The notes: a model not told the origin generated them from the letters alone. A stretch of 64,000 nucleotides of DNA from Terriglobales bacterium (GCA_035651995.1 DASRER010000004.1:62001-126000), one strand, 5' to 3'. Counted from the first letter of the stretch, positions 10,917-19,628 are shown. Numbers and translations are program-made.

Positions 10917-11336
10917 ATGGACCGCGTCCAGTTCATCCAGCACAACGGCAAGTACGTGCTGCTGATCGACTACTCCGGGGTCACCGACGAAGCCGAGATG
11001 CTGAAGATCGTTGCGCGCCGCCGCGAACTGGTGAGCGCGCAGCGTCCCGCCAGCGTGCTCACGCTCACCGACATCACCGGGGCACGCTACTCCAAGCAGG
11101 TTCTGGCGAAGGTGAAGGAGGCCGCGGTGCTCGACCGACCATTCGTTCGCCGGGCCGCGCTGGTCGGCGTGGACGAAGGCAACCGGCAGGTGCTGGAAGC
11201 GGTGTCCACCTTCGCGGTGCGCACCTGGAGGCAGTTCGATACGCGCCAGCAGGCCCTCGATTGGCTCGTCGAGGAGTCCAAGAGCGCCGACAAAGCCAAG
11301 CCCACGAATGGTAAGGCTGACGTGAGGGCCAGCTAG
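10917..11336 (+). CDS. STAS/SpoIIAA-like hypothetical protein
   Basis: This 139-residue soluble protein begins MDRVQFIQHNGKYVLLIDYS. The ATG at 10917 is preferred over an in-frame ATG at 10890 because GGAGG lies 7-8 bases upstream of 10917. The alternating beta/alpha pattern, the early VLLIDYSG strand-turn and the RRAALVGVDEGNR block resemble SpoIIAA-like/STAS-type domains, but the match is weak. The Lys-rich tail (ADKAKPTNGKAD) looks disordered. It is a single gene and its function is unknown. Confidence 0.7.
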   Translation: MDRVQFIQHNGKYVLLIDYSGVTDEAEMLKIVARRRELVSAQRPASVLTLTDITGARYSKQVLAKVKEAAVLDRPFVRRAALVGVDEGNRQVLEAVSTFAVRTWRQFDTRQQALDWLVEESKSADKAKPTNGKADVRAS

Positions 11337-11438
11337 GTCATTGCCGAATTGCCGAACTGCGGAATTGCCGAATTTCTGCGCGTCCGCGAGGGTTAGATTC
11401 AATGCGGCAGTTCGGCGCTTCCGCAATCCGGCAGTTGG
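11337..11438. repeat. Family B octamer-word hairpin
   Basis: The left arm (11337-11372) reads ATTGCCGAATTGCCGAACTG and continues with the same words. The right arm (11403-11438) has the complement (GCGGCAGTTCGGCGCTTCCG). It directly follows the stop codon of the STAS-like gene. Confidence 0.75.
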
Positions 11439-11474
11439 TATTGTCCTTCCGGGTTTCCTCCCCTGATTCGGGGT

Positions 11475-11503
11475 TTGTTGCCGGCCGATATCGGGGATAT
11501 AAT
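11475..11503 (+). promoter_or_regulatory. Sigma70-type promoter for the lytic transglycosylase/amidase pair
   Basis: TTGTTG (11475-11480) and TATAAT (11498-11503) are separated by 17 bp. This is the best promoter between the repeat and the start codon at 11627. It leaves a ~117-base leader with several GC-rich self-complementary stretches (for example around 11550-11610), for which no known riboswitch class is recognised. Confidence 0.6.
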
Positions 11504-11626
11504 TTCAGCCACTCTGGACGAAGTTCTCCGTCAGGCTTTGGGGGCAGTGTCGGCCCGCGTGCCTGCCACTTGCGCGCGGGAAGGCAAGCATGGCAGAGCC
11601 CTGCCTGCGGGCCCCGAAGGTTGATC

Positions 11627-12568
11627 ATGCCGAAGTTCCCCAAAGTCGCCCTGATGGTTGCACTCCCGACCCTCCTTTCCGTGATTCCACGCGCCCGGGC
11701 GCAGGCGATCATGTCGGTGGAGGAGAACGGACGCAAGGTCTACGTCAACGACCTGGCGGCCGTTCCCACTCGGCCGGCCACATCGGCCCGCGCTTCGCGC
11801 AAGTACACGCTCATGTACTGGAGCCAGACCGAGCAGCGCTGGAAGCCGGTTCCGCTTGCTTCGCGCACAACCATGCGCGCGGCGCGAACAGCGGCTGCCG
11901 AGGTTTCGCAGTATCTGGGCATGAGCGGCGTGCCGGTACGGACGCCATCGGCGGACGCCAAGGCGACCAATGCCAACAACGGCGCTGTGACTCCAGCGCC
12001 GGAGATGGTGGCGGCTTCCACGCCAGCGCCGATCGTCAGCACGGCGACGGTGAAGCCGGCAAGCGCACCGGCGCTGACCGCCTCGGCGCCGAAGCGCACG
12101 GTCAGTGCGGCCGACCTGGACGCCGCGATCGAAGCGGCGGCGGCGCGGCACCATGTTGATCCCAACCTGGTGCGCGCGGTGATCAAGGTGGAATCCAACT
12201 TCAACCCCAGGGCGGTGTCGCGCAAGGGCGCGCTCGGCCTGATGCAGCTGATGCCGGCAACGGCGCGCGAGCTGAACGTGGCCAATCCCTTCGATCCGGA
12301 GCAGAACCTGGACGGAGGCGTGCGCCACCTGCGCGCGCTGCTGGAAAACTTTGGCGGCGACGTGCCCAAATCGCTGGCGGCGTACAACGCCGGCGCGGGC
12401 GCGGTGGCCCGCAACAAGGGTGTGCCGCCGTATCGCGAGACGCGCGATTACGTGAAGCGCATCACGCAGCTTTACGGCGAAGGCGCTCCGCTGGGGAACT
12501 TCTCCAGCGGCGCCATCCATGTGAGCCGCGGGCCGGACGGGGTTTTGAGCATCAGTAACACGGACTGA
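11627..12568 (+). CDS. Secreted lytic transglycosylase (SLT domain)
   Basis: This 313-residue protein starts at the ATG at 11627, which begins a good signal peptide (PKFPKVALMVALPTLLSVIP, cleaved near ARA-Q). A variable Ala/Thr/Pro-rich segment spans ~60-165. The C-terminal ~130 residues are a family 1 SLT domain: catalytic Glu in KVESNFNPRAVS (~188), GLMQLMPATA, DPEQNLDGGVRHLRALL and AYNAGAGAV. It cleaves the glycan strands of peptidoglycan. Its stop codon overlaps the start of the amidase gene by one base (TGATG), so translation of the two is probably coupled. Confidence 0.92.
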   Translation: MPKFPKVALMVALPTLLSVIPRARAQAIMSVEENGRKVYVNDLAAVPTRPATSARASRKYTLMYWSQTEQRWKPVPLASRTTMRAARTAAAEVSQYLGMSGVPVRTPSADAKATNANNGAVTPAPEMVAASTPAPIVSTATVKPASAPALTASAPKRTVSAADLDAAIEAAAARHHVDPNLVRAVIKVESNFNPRAVSRKGALGLMQLMPATARELNVANPFDPEQNLDGGVRHLRALLENFGGDVPKSLAAYNAGAGAVARNKGVPPYRETRDYVKRITQLYGEGAPLGNFSSGAIHVSRGPDGVLSISNTD

Positions 12569-14892
12569 TGAGGGACCCACACCGAATACGAGGCTTGCTC
12601 AGGCGGGCCGCCAGTGCGGGTGTGTGCGCCGCGCTGCTGCTGGCCGGCTTCACGCCGGCCGGCGCGGTAAGCGTGGCGCGCAAGAAGCAGATCGCGCGCA
12701 CGCAGTTCGAGCAGGCCGAGCGCATGCGCGAGGCGCTGAACGGACGTCCCATCAAGGAGCGCACGCAGGCGCAATATCAGAAGGTCATCGATGCCTATCG
12801 GCGCGTCTACTACGTTGCGCCGACGTCGAATCGCGCCGATGCGAGCGTCCTGGCCGTGGCCGAACTTCTGGCCGAGCAAGGACGCCACTTCGATGACGAC
12901 AAGCTGCTGAAGTCTGCCATCGGGCAGTACGAGTTCCTGCGGCGCGAATATCCCGGCAGCAAGCACCGTGTCAGCGCCCTGTTTGCCGAGGCCGAGGTCT
13001 ACCAGAACGACCTCGGCGACAACGCCAAGGCGAGGAGCACGTACGAAGAGTTCCTCAAGCGCTATCCGGGAAGCGCGCTGGCGGGCGACGCGCGCCAGGC
13101 CATCGCGCACATGGACGCCGACGCGAAGAAGGCGGCGGCGAAGAAGCCGGCGAAGGCCGCGGACGCGAAGGAAGCCCGCGCCTCGGCGAAGAAGCCGGCG
13201 GAAACAAGAGAAGCCCGCGCCGAGCCGGCGCCGGAGAAGCCGGCCGAGAAAACGAAGCCTGAGACGCAAGCGAAGACCGCGAGCGCCGCCAATGCCGAAG
13301 AAAGGGCCGCCGGCAAGCTGCCGCTGGTGACCGGCATCCGGCACTGGTCCACGCCCGACTACACGCGCGTCGCGATTGACCTGGAGCAGGAACTGAAGTA
13401 CGACGCCGGTCGCGTCCCGGGACCCGACCGCATCTTCTTTGACCTGCACGGCAGCAAGCTCGCGCCCGGGTTGAAGGGCAAAGTCTTCGACATCGAAGAC
13501 GGGTTCCTGCACAAGGTCCGCGTGGCGCAGTACCAGCCGAGCGAAACACGAATCGTGCTGGAAGTGGACGATGTGGCCGAGTACTCGGCCTTCCTGCTGC
13601 CGAATCCCTATCGGCTGATCGTTGACGTGCACGGCAAGAAGGAGACGGCTGCCAAGAAGGGCGCGCCCGCGCCGGCGCCCGCTCAGCCGCAGAGCGCGCA
13701 ACCCACGACGGCGCGAGCCAACGACCAGCCTGAGAAGACGAACGGTGCTGCAGCGTCGGAACCCGTCGTGAAGGTGACTGAGAAGAAGACGGAGCCCGCG
13801 CCGCGTCCAGCGAAGGCCACCGAGACTGCACGCGTGGTTCGACCGACTGAAACCAAACCGGCAGAGACGAAGGCAGCGTCGGAAACAAGGCCTGCCTCGT
13901 CAAAGCCGGGCAAAGTGGTGGAAACCGCGATCGCGAAGGAGCCGCCGGCCAAGGAATCCGTCGCCCGGGAAGTGGAAGAACGCGCAGCCGAAGCCGCGGA
14001 CGACACGCCCGCCGCCGTGACCACCGCCGGCATGACGCCGATCCAAAAGAAGATGGCGCTGGCGCGCGAAGCCGACTTCAAGCGCGACAACGCGCGGCGC
14101 AAGAAAGCGGCGCTGGCGACGCACGAAGCACGTCCCACGGCGGGTGGCGACCGCTCGCTGATTCGCGCGCTCGGGCTCAAGATCGGCCGCATTGTGGTTG
14201 ACGCCGGCCATGGCGGCCACGACACCGGCACGATCGGCCCGCAGGGTCTGGAAGAAAAAGACCTGGTGCTCGACGTCGCGCTGCGCCTCGGCCATCTGCT
14301 GGAAAGAGCCATGGGCGCCGACGTGGTTTACACGCGCGACGACGACACCTTCATTCCACTCGAGACGCGGACCGCCATCGCCAACCGCGAGCAGGCCGAC
14401 CTGTTCATCTCGGTGCACGCCAACAGCAGCCAGGACGACTCGGCGCGCGGCGTAGAGACCTATTACCTGAACTTCAGCTCTTCCCCCGAGGCGCTGGAGG
14501 TGGCGGCGCGCGAAAACGCCGTTTCGGAAAAGTCCATCCACGAGCTGCAGGACCTGGTGAAGAAGATCGCGATGAAGGAGAAGATCGAAGAATCGCGCGA
14601 GTTTGCCGCCGAGGTTCAGAAGTCGCTGGCCGGCGGACTCAGCATGCGCGGCTCCAGCATGCGCGATCGCGGCGTGAAGAAGGCGCCGTTCATCGTCCTG
14701 ATCGGCGCGAACATGCCCAGCATTCTGGCCGAGATCAGCTTCCTGTCGAACCCCGGCGATGAGCGCCGCCTGCTCACAGCTGAGTACCGCCAGAAGATCG
14801 CCGAGTCGCTTTATCGCGGCATCGCCCGGTACGTCGGCGGCCTGAGCGGCGTGAAAGTGGCGTCGCGGGATACGCGCGCGACCGGGCAGTAG
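12568..14892 (+). CDS. N-acetylmuramoyl-L-alanine amidase with AMIN domain
   Basis: This 774-residue protein has a signal region (GVCAALLLAGFTPAGA). Helical repeats at ~35-190 (TPR/BamD-like, LLAEQGRHFDDDKLLKSAIGQYEF) are followed by a Lys/Ala/Glu-rich linker, an AMIN domain (~255-355, TGIRHWSTPDYTRVAIDLEQ), a second long low-complexity linker (~365-530) and an Amidase_3 domain (~540-755). Zinc-ligand motifs IVVDAGHGGHDTG and SVHANSS and the catalytic ILAEISFLSN are all present. It removes stem peptides from peptidoglycan, as in septal splitting. It is longer than usual AmiC-type enzymes because of the N-terminal helices and linkers. Confidence 0.92.
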   Translation: MRDPHRIRGLLRRAASAGVCAALLLAGFTPAGAVSVARKKQIARTQFEQAERMREALNGRPIKERTQAQYQKVIDAYRRVYYVAPTSNRADASVLAVAELLAEQGRHFDDDKLLKSAIGQYEFLRREYPGSKHRVSALFAEAEVYQNDLGDNAKARSTYEEFLKRYPGSALAGDARQAIAHMDADAKKAAAKKPAKAADAKEARASAKKPAETREARAEPAPEKPAEKTKPETQAKTASAANAEERAAGKLPLVTGIRHWSTPDYTRVAIDLEQELKYDAGRVPGPDRIFFDLHGSKLAPGLKGKVFDIEDGFLHKVRVAQYQPSETRIVLEVDDVAEYSAFLLPNPYRLIVDVHGKKETAAKKGAPAPAPAQPQSAQPTTARANDQPEKTNGAAASEPVVKVTEKKTEPAPRPAKATETARVVRPTETKPAETKAASETRPASSKPGKVVETAIAKEPPAKESVAREVEERAAEAADDTPAAVTTAGMTPIQKKMALAREADFKRDNARRKKAALATHEARPTAGGDRSLIRALGLKIGRIVVDAGHGGHDTGTIGPQGLEEKDLVLDVALRLGHLLERAMGADVVYTRDDDTFIPLETRTAIANREQADLFISVHANSSQDDSARGVETYYLNFSSSPEALEVAARENAVSEKSIHELQDLVKKIAMKEKIEESREFAAEVQKSLAGGLSMRGSSMRDRGVKKAPFIVLIGANMPSILAEISFLSNPGDERRLLTAEYRQKIAESLYRGIARYVGGLSGVKVASRDTRATGQ

Positions 14893-15060
14893 CGCCCAGG
14901 ACGCTTGGCGAAGGACGCAGGGGACGCTGAGGGCGCAGAGGTCCTTTCATCGGGGGCCGCGGCCGCCCAAATATCCGTCTGGCCCGTATTTGTCTTGAAA
15001 AAGAGTCGTTCTCGGCCGACCTCTGCTTCCTCCGCTTCCTCAGCCTTGAAAGACCCCGCC
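14893..15060. repeat. Family F-like inverted words between amidase and DUF6599-like genes
   Basis: The left half has GACGCAGGGGACGCTGAGGG (14914-14933). The right half has complementary CTCTGCTTCCTCCGCTTCCT (15020-15039). It is less regular than the copies at 16685 and 56399. Confidence 0.45.
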
Positions 15061-15108
15061 CTGCATGGAATCTTTCCCGGCCCGCCTGTAGTCTAATAGG
15101 CAGTCCCG

Positions 15109-16257
15109 ATGGCCTGTTTCTCCCGGATGATTTTCGGCGTTCTGCTGGCGCTTTTTGGCGCCGCGGCGACCCTTTCCGCGCAGAATCCCGCGCCAAACTC
15201 AGTGCAGCTGGTGGGACCGGAAGCGGCCCGGTCGAAGCCTAAGGGGAAGTCGTCGTCGCTGCTGCCGGTTGACTTCGCCGGCTGGCAGAAGTCCGCCGAC
15301 GCGCACGCCAGCAAAGATCCGCTCGAGGCCGACGCCGTGGATCCCGCCGCGCTGCGCGAGTACGGCTTCACCGATTTTGAGCGGGCCACCTACACCCGCG
15401 ATGGCAGCAAGATTGAAGTTCGCGCGGCGCGCTTTGCCGACGCCGGCGGCGCCTACGGCGCGTTCACGCTCTACAAGAGCCCGGAAATGGTGATCGAAAG
15501 GATCGGCGACCAGGGCGCGTCGGCCACGGACCGCGTGCTCTTCTACCGCGGCAACATCCTGGTGGACGCGCACCTGGAGCACGTCACCGCCATGTCGGCC
15601 GCCGACCTGCGCACGCTCGCCACCGAACTTCCCGAAGCCGTCGGTACTCAGCGTAATCTGCCTGCCCTGCCGACCTACTTGCCGCAGCAGGGCTATGTGA
15701 AAAACTCGGCCAAGTACGTGGTCGGGCCGGCGGCGCTCGCGCACGTCGAATCGCCGCTGCCGGCCAGTGCGGTGGATTTCGGACGCGGCGCGGAACTCAC
15801 GCTGGGCGAGTACACGACTTCGAGCGGCACGGCGGACCTGGTGCTCATCTCGTATCCCACACCGCAGATCGCCGGCGACCGCTTGCGCGCGCTCGAAGCC
15901 ATGATCGCCGAATCGCAGAAGTCGCCGGCCGCGCCGATGCAGGCGGTGCGCCGCTCCGGTCCGATCGTCGCTTACGTCAGCGGCGCTATCTCGGCGGCGG
16001 AGGCGAAGTCGCTGCTCGCGGCGGTGAACTACGACGCGAACGTCACCTGGAACGAGCCCACGTTTCTCAGCAAGCGCGACAACATCGGCAATCTCGTCGT
16101 CGCGGCGCTGGTGCTGTGCGGCATCATCATGCTGCTGGCGCTGGCGGCGGGCGTCGCCTTCGGCGGGCTGCGCATCCTGATGAAGCGCCTCTATCCAGAC
16201 CGCGTTTTTGACCGCTCGCGCGACGTGGAGATCATTCGATTGAAACTGGGCGAATGA
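15109..16257 (+). CDS. DUF6599-like exported protein with C-terminal membrane anchor
   Basis: This 382-residue protein has a signal peptide (MIFGVLLALFGAAATLSAQ). The periplasmic domain carries blocks such as YGFTDFERATYTRDG and GAYGAFTLYKSPEM. A single membrane helix near residues 325-350 (NLVVAALVLCGIIMLLALAA) is followed by a short basic cytoplasmic tail. It resembles the acidobacterial DUF6599 family, whose function is unknown. A -10-like TCTAAT (15092-15097) lies 11 bases upstream of the ATG, so the leader would be very short. Confidence 0.7.
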   Translation: MACFSRMIFGVLLALFGAAATLSAQNPAPNSVQLVGPEAARSKPKGKSSSLLPVDFAGWQKSADAHASKDPLEADAVDPAALREYGFTDFERATYTRDGSKIEVRAARFADAGGAYGAFTLYKSPEMVIERIGDQGASATDRVLFYRGNILVDAHLEHVTAMSAADLRTLATELPEAVGTQRNLPALPTYLPQQGYVKNSAKYVVGPAALAHVESPLPASAVDFGRGAELTLGEYTTSSGTADLVLISYPTPQIAGDRLRALEAMIAESQKSPAAPMQAVRRSGPIVAYVSGAISAAEAKSLLAAVNYDANVTWNEPTFLSKRDNIGNLVVAALVLCGIIMLLALAAGVAFGGLRILMKRLYPDRVFDRSRDVEIIRLKLGE

Positions 16258-16403
16258 GCCCGGAAACTTCACCTAAGATGCTGTCCAAGAGTGGGTTAGC
16301 AGCGCTCAAGGCCTAAACTGGCAGACTTTTCCAAGCCCTGTAAGGGAAAACGCGTACCAACGTAACATGTTGAAAACACATGGGTTTATCGCGGAAAAAT
16401 TTC

Positions 16404-16433
16404 TTGACACCCTATCTGCCGCGCTCATAAGAT
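16404..16433 (+). promoter_or_regulatory. Consensus-like sigma70 promoter of the small RNA
   Basis: TTGACA (16404-16409) is a perfect -35 box and TAAGAT (16428-16433) is a near-consensus -10, with an 18-bp spacer. It is the strongest -35/-10 pair noticed in the window. No start codon follows before a terminator at 16489-16523. Confidence 0.75.
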
Positions 16434-16439
16434 TCGGCC

Positions 16440-16523
16440 ATAGATTTTGACGGATTTACCTCCGTTAGAACTATTCTCCCAAAGGAAGCGGCCGCCTGAT
16501 TGCCGGGCGGCCGTTTCGTTTTT
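16440..16523 (+). ncRNA. Candidate free-standing small RNA (~84 nt)
   Basis: Transcription from the promoter at 16404-16433 should begin near 16440 and end at the intrinsic terminator whose U-run closes at 16523. The short transcript has a 5' hairpin ACGGA-tttacc-TCCGT (16450-16465), an unpaired middle (AGAACTATTCTCCCAAAGGA) and the terminator stem. There is no open reading frame and no plus-strand gene downstream (the next gene is convergent). This argues for a standalone sRNA over a leader. No Rfam family is recognised. Confidence 0.65.
16489..16523 (+). terminator. Intrinsic terminator of the small RNA
   Basis: Perfect 8-bp arms CGGCCGCC (16489-16496) and GGCGGCCG (16506-16513) are followed by TTTCGTTTTT. 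Confidence 0.85.
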
Positions 16524-16679
16524 CAGGAAAATCAGAACCGCTGTGGCTGCTGAAATCCGGGGAGCGGCAGGAAGGCCTCTGATCGGCGCGGCGGGCGCGC
16601 GCAAGCCGGCGCCGCCGCGCCGTTTCCAACCGAAGGCAATCAGCTCACGAAAAAACGCTTCTGTAGCGCGCCCCGCGAG

Positions 16680-16755
16680 CGAACCGTGGAGACACGGACC
16701 GCGGAGGAAAACGGACCGTTTTCCTTCGTGTCTCCGCGCTCCGCGGTGAATGACG
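16680..16755. repeat. Family F inverted repeat
   Basis: GTGGAGACACGGACCGCGGA (16685-16704) is mirrored by TCCGCGCTCCGCGGTGAATG (16733-16752), with AACGGACCGTTT as the centre. It sits immediately 3' of the minus-strand globin gene and could act as its transcription-end hairpin. Confidence 0.65.
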
Positions 16756-16756
16756 C

Positions 16757-17215
16757 CTATTTCCCGACAATCTGGCTCTTCAGCGGCGCGATGGCGTTGA
16801 TGACATCGGTCTGCTCCGCCGGCGGCACCTTGAACTTGTTCAGCGTGTCGGTGAGGTGCTTTACGCTGATGGTCCAGTCTTCCTCGGTGATGCCGAGGCC
16901 GGTGTGCGCCGTGGTCATGTCGCGTCCCGTGTAGATGCACGGGCCGCCAGTGGCCGAACACAGGAAATCGACGATGTGCTGGCGGGTGCGCTTTTTCGAG
17001 TCGGTGCTCAGTCCGACGAAGAACCGTCCCTCCTTCGGATCGGAAGCGAGCCGGCCGATGAAGTCGTCGGTCACGGCGGCGATAGCGTCGTAGCCGCCGA
17101 GCCGCTGATAAAGCGACTTCTTTGCCTTTTCGGCCTGCGGGACAGCAGCCGACGCGGGCAGCGAGACGAGCCCAGCCACCAGCGTCAGGCACAGCAATAG
17201 CGAAATCTTTCTCAT
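16757..17215 (-). CDS. Exported group 1 truncated haemoglobin
   Basis: This 152-residue protein begins at the ATG at 17215 with a clear signal peptide (MRKISLLLCLTLVAGLVSLP, ASA-A cleavage). The mature ~125 residues form a trHb1/GlbN fold: SLYQRLGGYDAIAAVTDDFI, the region FLCSATGGPCIYTGRDMTTA, then the proximal His in AHTGLGITEEDW. Truncated haemoglobins bind O2 or NO at haem and are normally cytosolic, so the export signal is notable. It is a single gene, convergent with the small RNA. Confidence 0.88.
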   Translation of the reverse strand: MRKISLLLCLTLVAGLVSLPASAAVPQAEKAKKSLYQRLGGYDAIAAVTDDFIGRLASDPKEGRFFVGLSTDSKKRTRQHIVDFLCSATGGPCIYTGRDMTTAHTGLGITEEDWTISVKHLTDTLNKFKVPPAEQTDVINAIAPLKSQIVGK

Positions 17216-17441
17216 AACGTCTCCTGTCAGGTTTTCGGAAATGGGAACCAGGTCCGCTGGGAGTGGTACGGGGCGGGAGGATAAATCGGATTGTGGGCAG
17301 GCGCACGCTTTTTGCGAGCTGCGGACTGCCTGCGGATGAGAACAGCGCAGCGGCGCGCGACTTGCGCGCAACGGCCGCGCCGATCAGAGGCATTCCGGGA
17401 ACTTGGGTGAGCAGGGACCTGCGGCGGTTTCCAAAAGAAAC

Positions 17442-17517
17442 TGGAGCCGACGATCGGACTTGAACCGATGACCTGTCGATTACGAATCGACTGCTCTACC
17501 AACTGAGCTACGTCGGC
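17442..17517 (-). tRNA. tRNA-Thr: tRNA-Thr (anticodon CGT)
   Basis: The reverse complement gives acceptor GCCGACG/CGTCGGC, D arm AGCTCAGTTGGTAGAGCA, anticodon stem GTCGA/TCGAC around TTCGTAA (CGT), a T arm with GGTTCAAGTCC, and an encoded CCA. Confidence 0.97.
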
Positions 17518-17957
17518 CCTGTGCAGGGAAGCGGGCGGCGAGAAACTGCGTGGCTGCTGATGATTCTAACTGCGATGCTGCCGAGCGTAAAGGGTGCCCT
17601 TGAGCGGTTTTCCCGTGCGTGGAAGCGATTTCGTGTCGCTCACTTCGCGAGCCTCCATCTTCCATCCGGCCTGATCCACCCTACGCTGGGCCACTAAATA
17701 AGCAGCCGCCGGCTTCACCAGCTGTCGCGAACTGCGCCCGACTTGCTGGCGGTCGCAGCGCTGATTGCTGAGGTGCGCCCCTCTTGCCTCGAAGTCTCTG
17801 CGGCGAAAGTTTCGGCGTCGCCATCCACAAGAATGACGCGAATTTCACAGTGATAGCACCTATCCTGTTACCAATTCAGCAACTTTCCTCTTGCGTCAAC
17901 ATGGGTGTCTCCCGATAATGAGCCCAACGTGCGGCAAAACTTGCGCGCCTGGGCACC
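17518..17957. promoter_or_regulatory. Gap holding a promoter for the MerR-TPR gene
   Basis: No gene is seen. TTGCGT (17891-17896) and GATAAT (17914-17919), with a 17-bp spacer, form a good promoter ~38 bp before the GTG start at 17958. The rest of the 440-bp gap shows nothing identifiable. Confidence 0.55.
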
Positions 17958-18833
17958 GTGAACCGATACGATCGATCCGACGTCCTGCGGATTCTGCGCA
18001 TCACGGCGCAGCAACTGGTGGGATGGGAAAAAGCCGGCCTGATCGCCCCCTGCGAAACCTATTCCTTTTTTGATCTGCTGCAATTAAAGAAAGTCCGCGA
18101 CCTGCGCGCCAAGCGGGTGCGTCCGGCGGTGATTCGCGCCTCGCTCCAGGCGATGCAGAAGCAGGTCGCCGGCATGGAGAACCCGCTCATCGAGGCGGGA
18201 ACGTTCTCCACCGGCTCGCGCGTGGCCTTCCGCCACTCCGGTACGGCGGTGGAACCCCTCGCCGGGCAGTTCGTGATGGACTTCGGCAGTGAAGAGCGCG
18301 TGGTTTCCGCGAAAGTGCGGCACATGCGCTCGGCCGAAACCGTGGGCGAGCTCTTTGCCCGCGGCATTGCCCTGGAGGAAGACCCGGCCGGACAACAGGA
18401 AGCCATCGCCAGCTACAAGCGCGTGCTCGAAATGGATCCGCAGCACGCCGCGGCGCACATCAACCTGGGCACGCTCTACTACAACCGCCAGGACTACAAC
18501 CTGGCGGAGCGCCACTATCGCGCCGCCGTCGAAGTTGATCCGCGCTACGCCCTGGGCTACTTCGATCTGGGCAATGTGCTCGACGAAACCGGCCGCGTGG
18601 AAGAGGCCATCAAGTCCTATCGAGCGGCGCTGGCCCTGGCGCCTACCTATGCCGACGCGCACTACAACCTTGCGCTCGCCTACGAAAAGAGCAGGGAACC
18701 GCGCAAGGCGCTCACCCACTGGCGCGCGTACGTTCGGCTTGACACCTCCGGCCCCTGGGCCACCCACGCCCGCAACCAGATCCAGAAGATCCTGGCGGCC
18801 GAGGGCCTGAAGGTCGTCTTTCGCAAGAAGTAG
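17958..18833 (+). CDS. MerR-type HTH and TPR fusion protein
   Basis: This 291-residue protein starts at GTG (17958). Residues 1-75 are a MerR-like winged helix (SDVLRILRITAQQLVGWEKA, then the Tyr/Phe-rich turn and LLQLKKVRDLRAKRV). Residues ~130-270 hold at least three TPR units (AAAHINLGTLYYNRQDYNLA, ALGYFDLGNVLDETGRVEEA, ADAHYNLALAYEKSREPRKA). The pairing suggests a transcription regulator controlled by protein-protein contacts, not by a small ligand. The DNA target is unknown. The DUF2490 gene lies convergently downstream. Confidence 0.85.
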   Translation: MNRYDRSDVLRILRITAQQLVGWEKAGLIAPCETYSFFDLLQLKKVRDLRAKRVRPAVIRASLQAMQKQVAGMENPLIEAGTFSTGSRVAFRHSGTAVEPLAGQFVMDFGSEERVVSAKVRHMRSAETVGELFARGIALEEDPAGQQEAIASYKRVLEMDPQHAAAHINLGTLYYNRQDYNLAERHYRAAVEVDPRYALGYFDLGNVLDETGRVEEAIKSYRAALALAPTYADAHYNLALAYEKSREPRKALTHWRAYVRLDTSGPWATHARNQIQKILAAEGLKVVFRKK

Positions 18834-18862
18834 TTCCCCGGTCCTCGGCTCTCAGGAATAAA

Positions 18863-19522
18863 TTAAAAACGCAGTTTCACGCCCGTGTACACCACGTTGA
18901 TATGCCGCGGCAGCGAGCGCGCGTCGAATTGGCGCATGTAGTAGGTGTCGAGCGTGAAGTGACGATTCACGCCGAACTGGTTGCCGGCGTAGAACCGGCT
19001 GCGGTTCCACAGGTGGAAGCGCGTGTCGTAGAAGAACTCACCGGCGAGGTAGGGCGTTAGCTTGTGGCCGTCGAGCGAGAACTCGCGCTCCACGCGCGGC
19101 ATGTTGCGGAAGCGTTCGGAAAGCGCGCCATTCAGCCATCGCCACTCGATCCGGTTGCGATCGCTCAGGCCCCACTTGCGTCCGATGGGCAGGTGCGGGA
19201 TTGCGTCCAGCGTCCAGCGTTTCTCCAGAGTGTGATGCCCCTGCGCGGGCCGTTGCGAATCGAGCCGGTAGAAGCCGGCCAGGTTCAGATATCGGCTGGG
19301 CGCGTACCCACCGCCCGCGTTGATGTAGCGCTGGAAGAGGTGGGACAGATTGTCGTCGGCGCGATAGCCGGCGGCGCCCATCAGACTCCAATGGTGCGGG
19401 AGCGCCCAGGTAACCTGCACCTCCGGCCAGAGCTGAGTGTCGTCGTGCTTCTGCGCGGCCGCGGGCAGACACAGCGCGAGCGTGGCCGCGAACAGGACGA
19501 AGCGAATGGAAGATTTTGGCAA
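18863..19522 (-). CDS. DUF2490 family outer-membrane protein
   Basis: This 219-residue protein has a signal peptide (VLFAATLALCLPAAAQ). It is built from short amphipathic strands rich in aromatic residues and ends in F (VVYTGVKLRF), as outer-membrane beta-barrels do. Blocks LWPEVQVTWALPHHW and RNRIEWRWLNG match DUF2490. The function is unknown. It is divergent from the acyl-CoA dehydrogenase gene. Confidence 0.8.
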   Translation of the reverse strand: MPKSSIRFVLFAATLALCLPAAAQKHDDTQLWPEVQVTWALPHHWSLMGAAGYRADDNLSHLFQRYINAGGGYAPSRYLNLAGFYRLDSQRPAQGHHTLEKRWTLDAIPHLPIGRKWGLSDRNRIEWRWLNGALSERFRNMPRVEREFSLDGHKLTPYLAGEFFYDTRFHLWNRSRFYAGNQFGVNRHFTLDTYYMRQFDARSLPRHINVVYTGVKLRF

Positions 19523-19574
19523 GCCGGCATTCTAACAATTCATGCCCGCGTCCCGCATGGTGGTCTGGCGCGAA

Positions 19575-19583
19575 TGCTAAAAT
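19575..19583 (+). promoter_or_regulatory. Extended -10 for the acyl-CoA dehydrogenase gene
   Basis: TGCTAAAAT (19575-19583) has the TG extension and a TAAAAT hexamer, ~45 bp before the ATG at 19629. Confidence 0.45.
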
Positions 19584-19628
19584 TGCGGTTCGCGAGTTGG
19601 CGCCGGGCCATCCGGCAACGAGGCGCGT

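Noticed and set aside
11504-11626. Riboswitch in the lytic transglycosylase leader
   Set aside because: The leader is GC-rich and structured, but no conserved aptamer motif of a known class was recognised.
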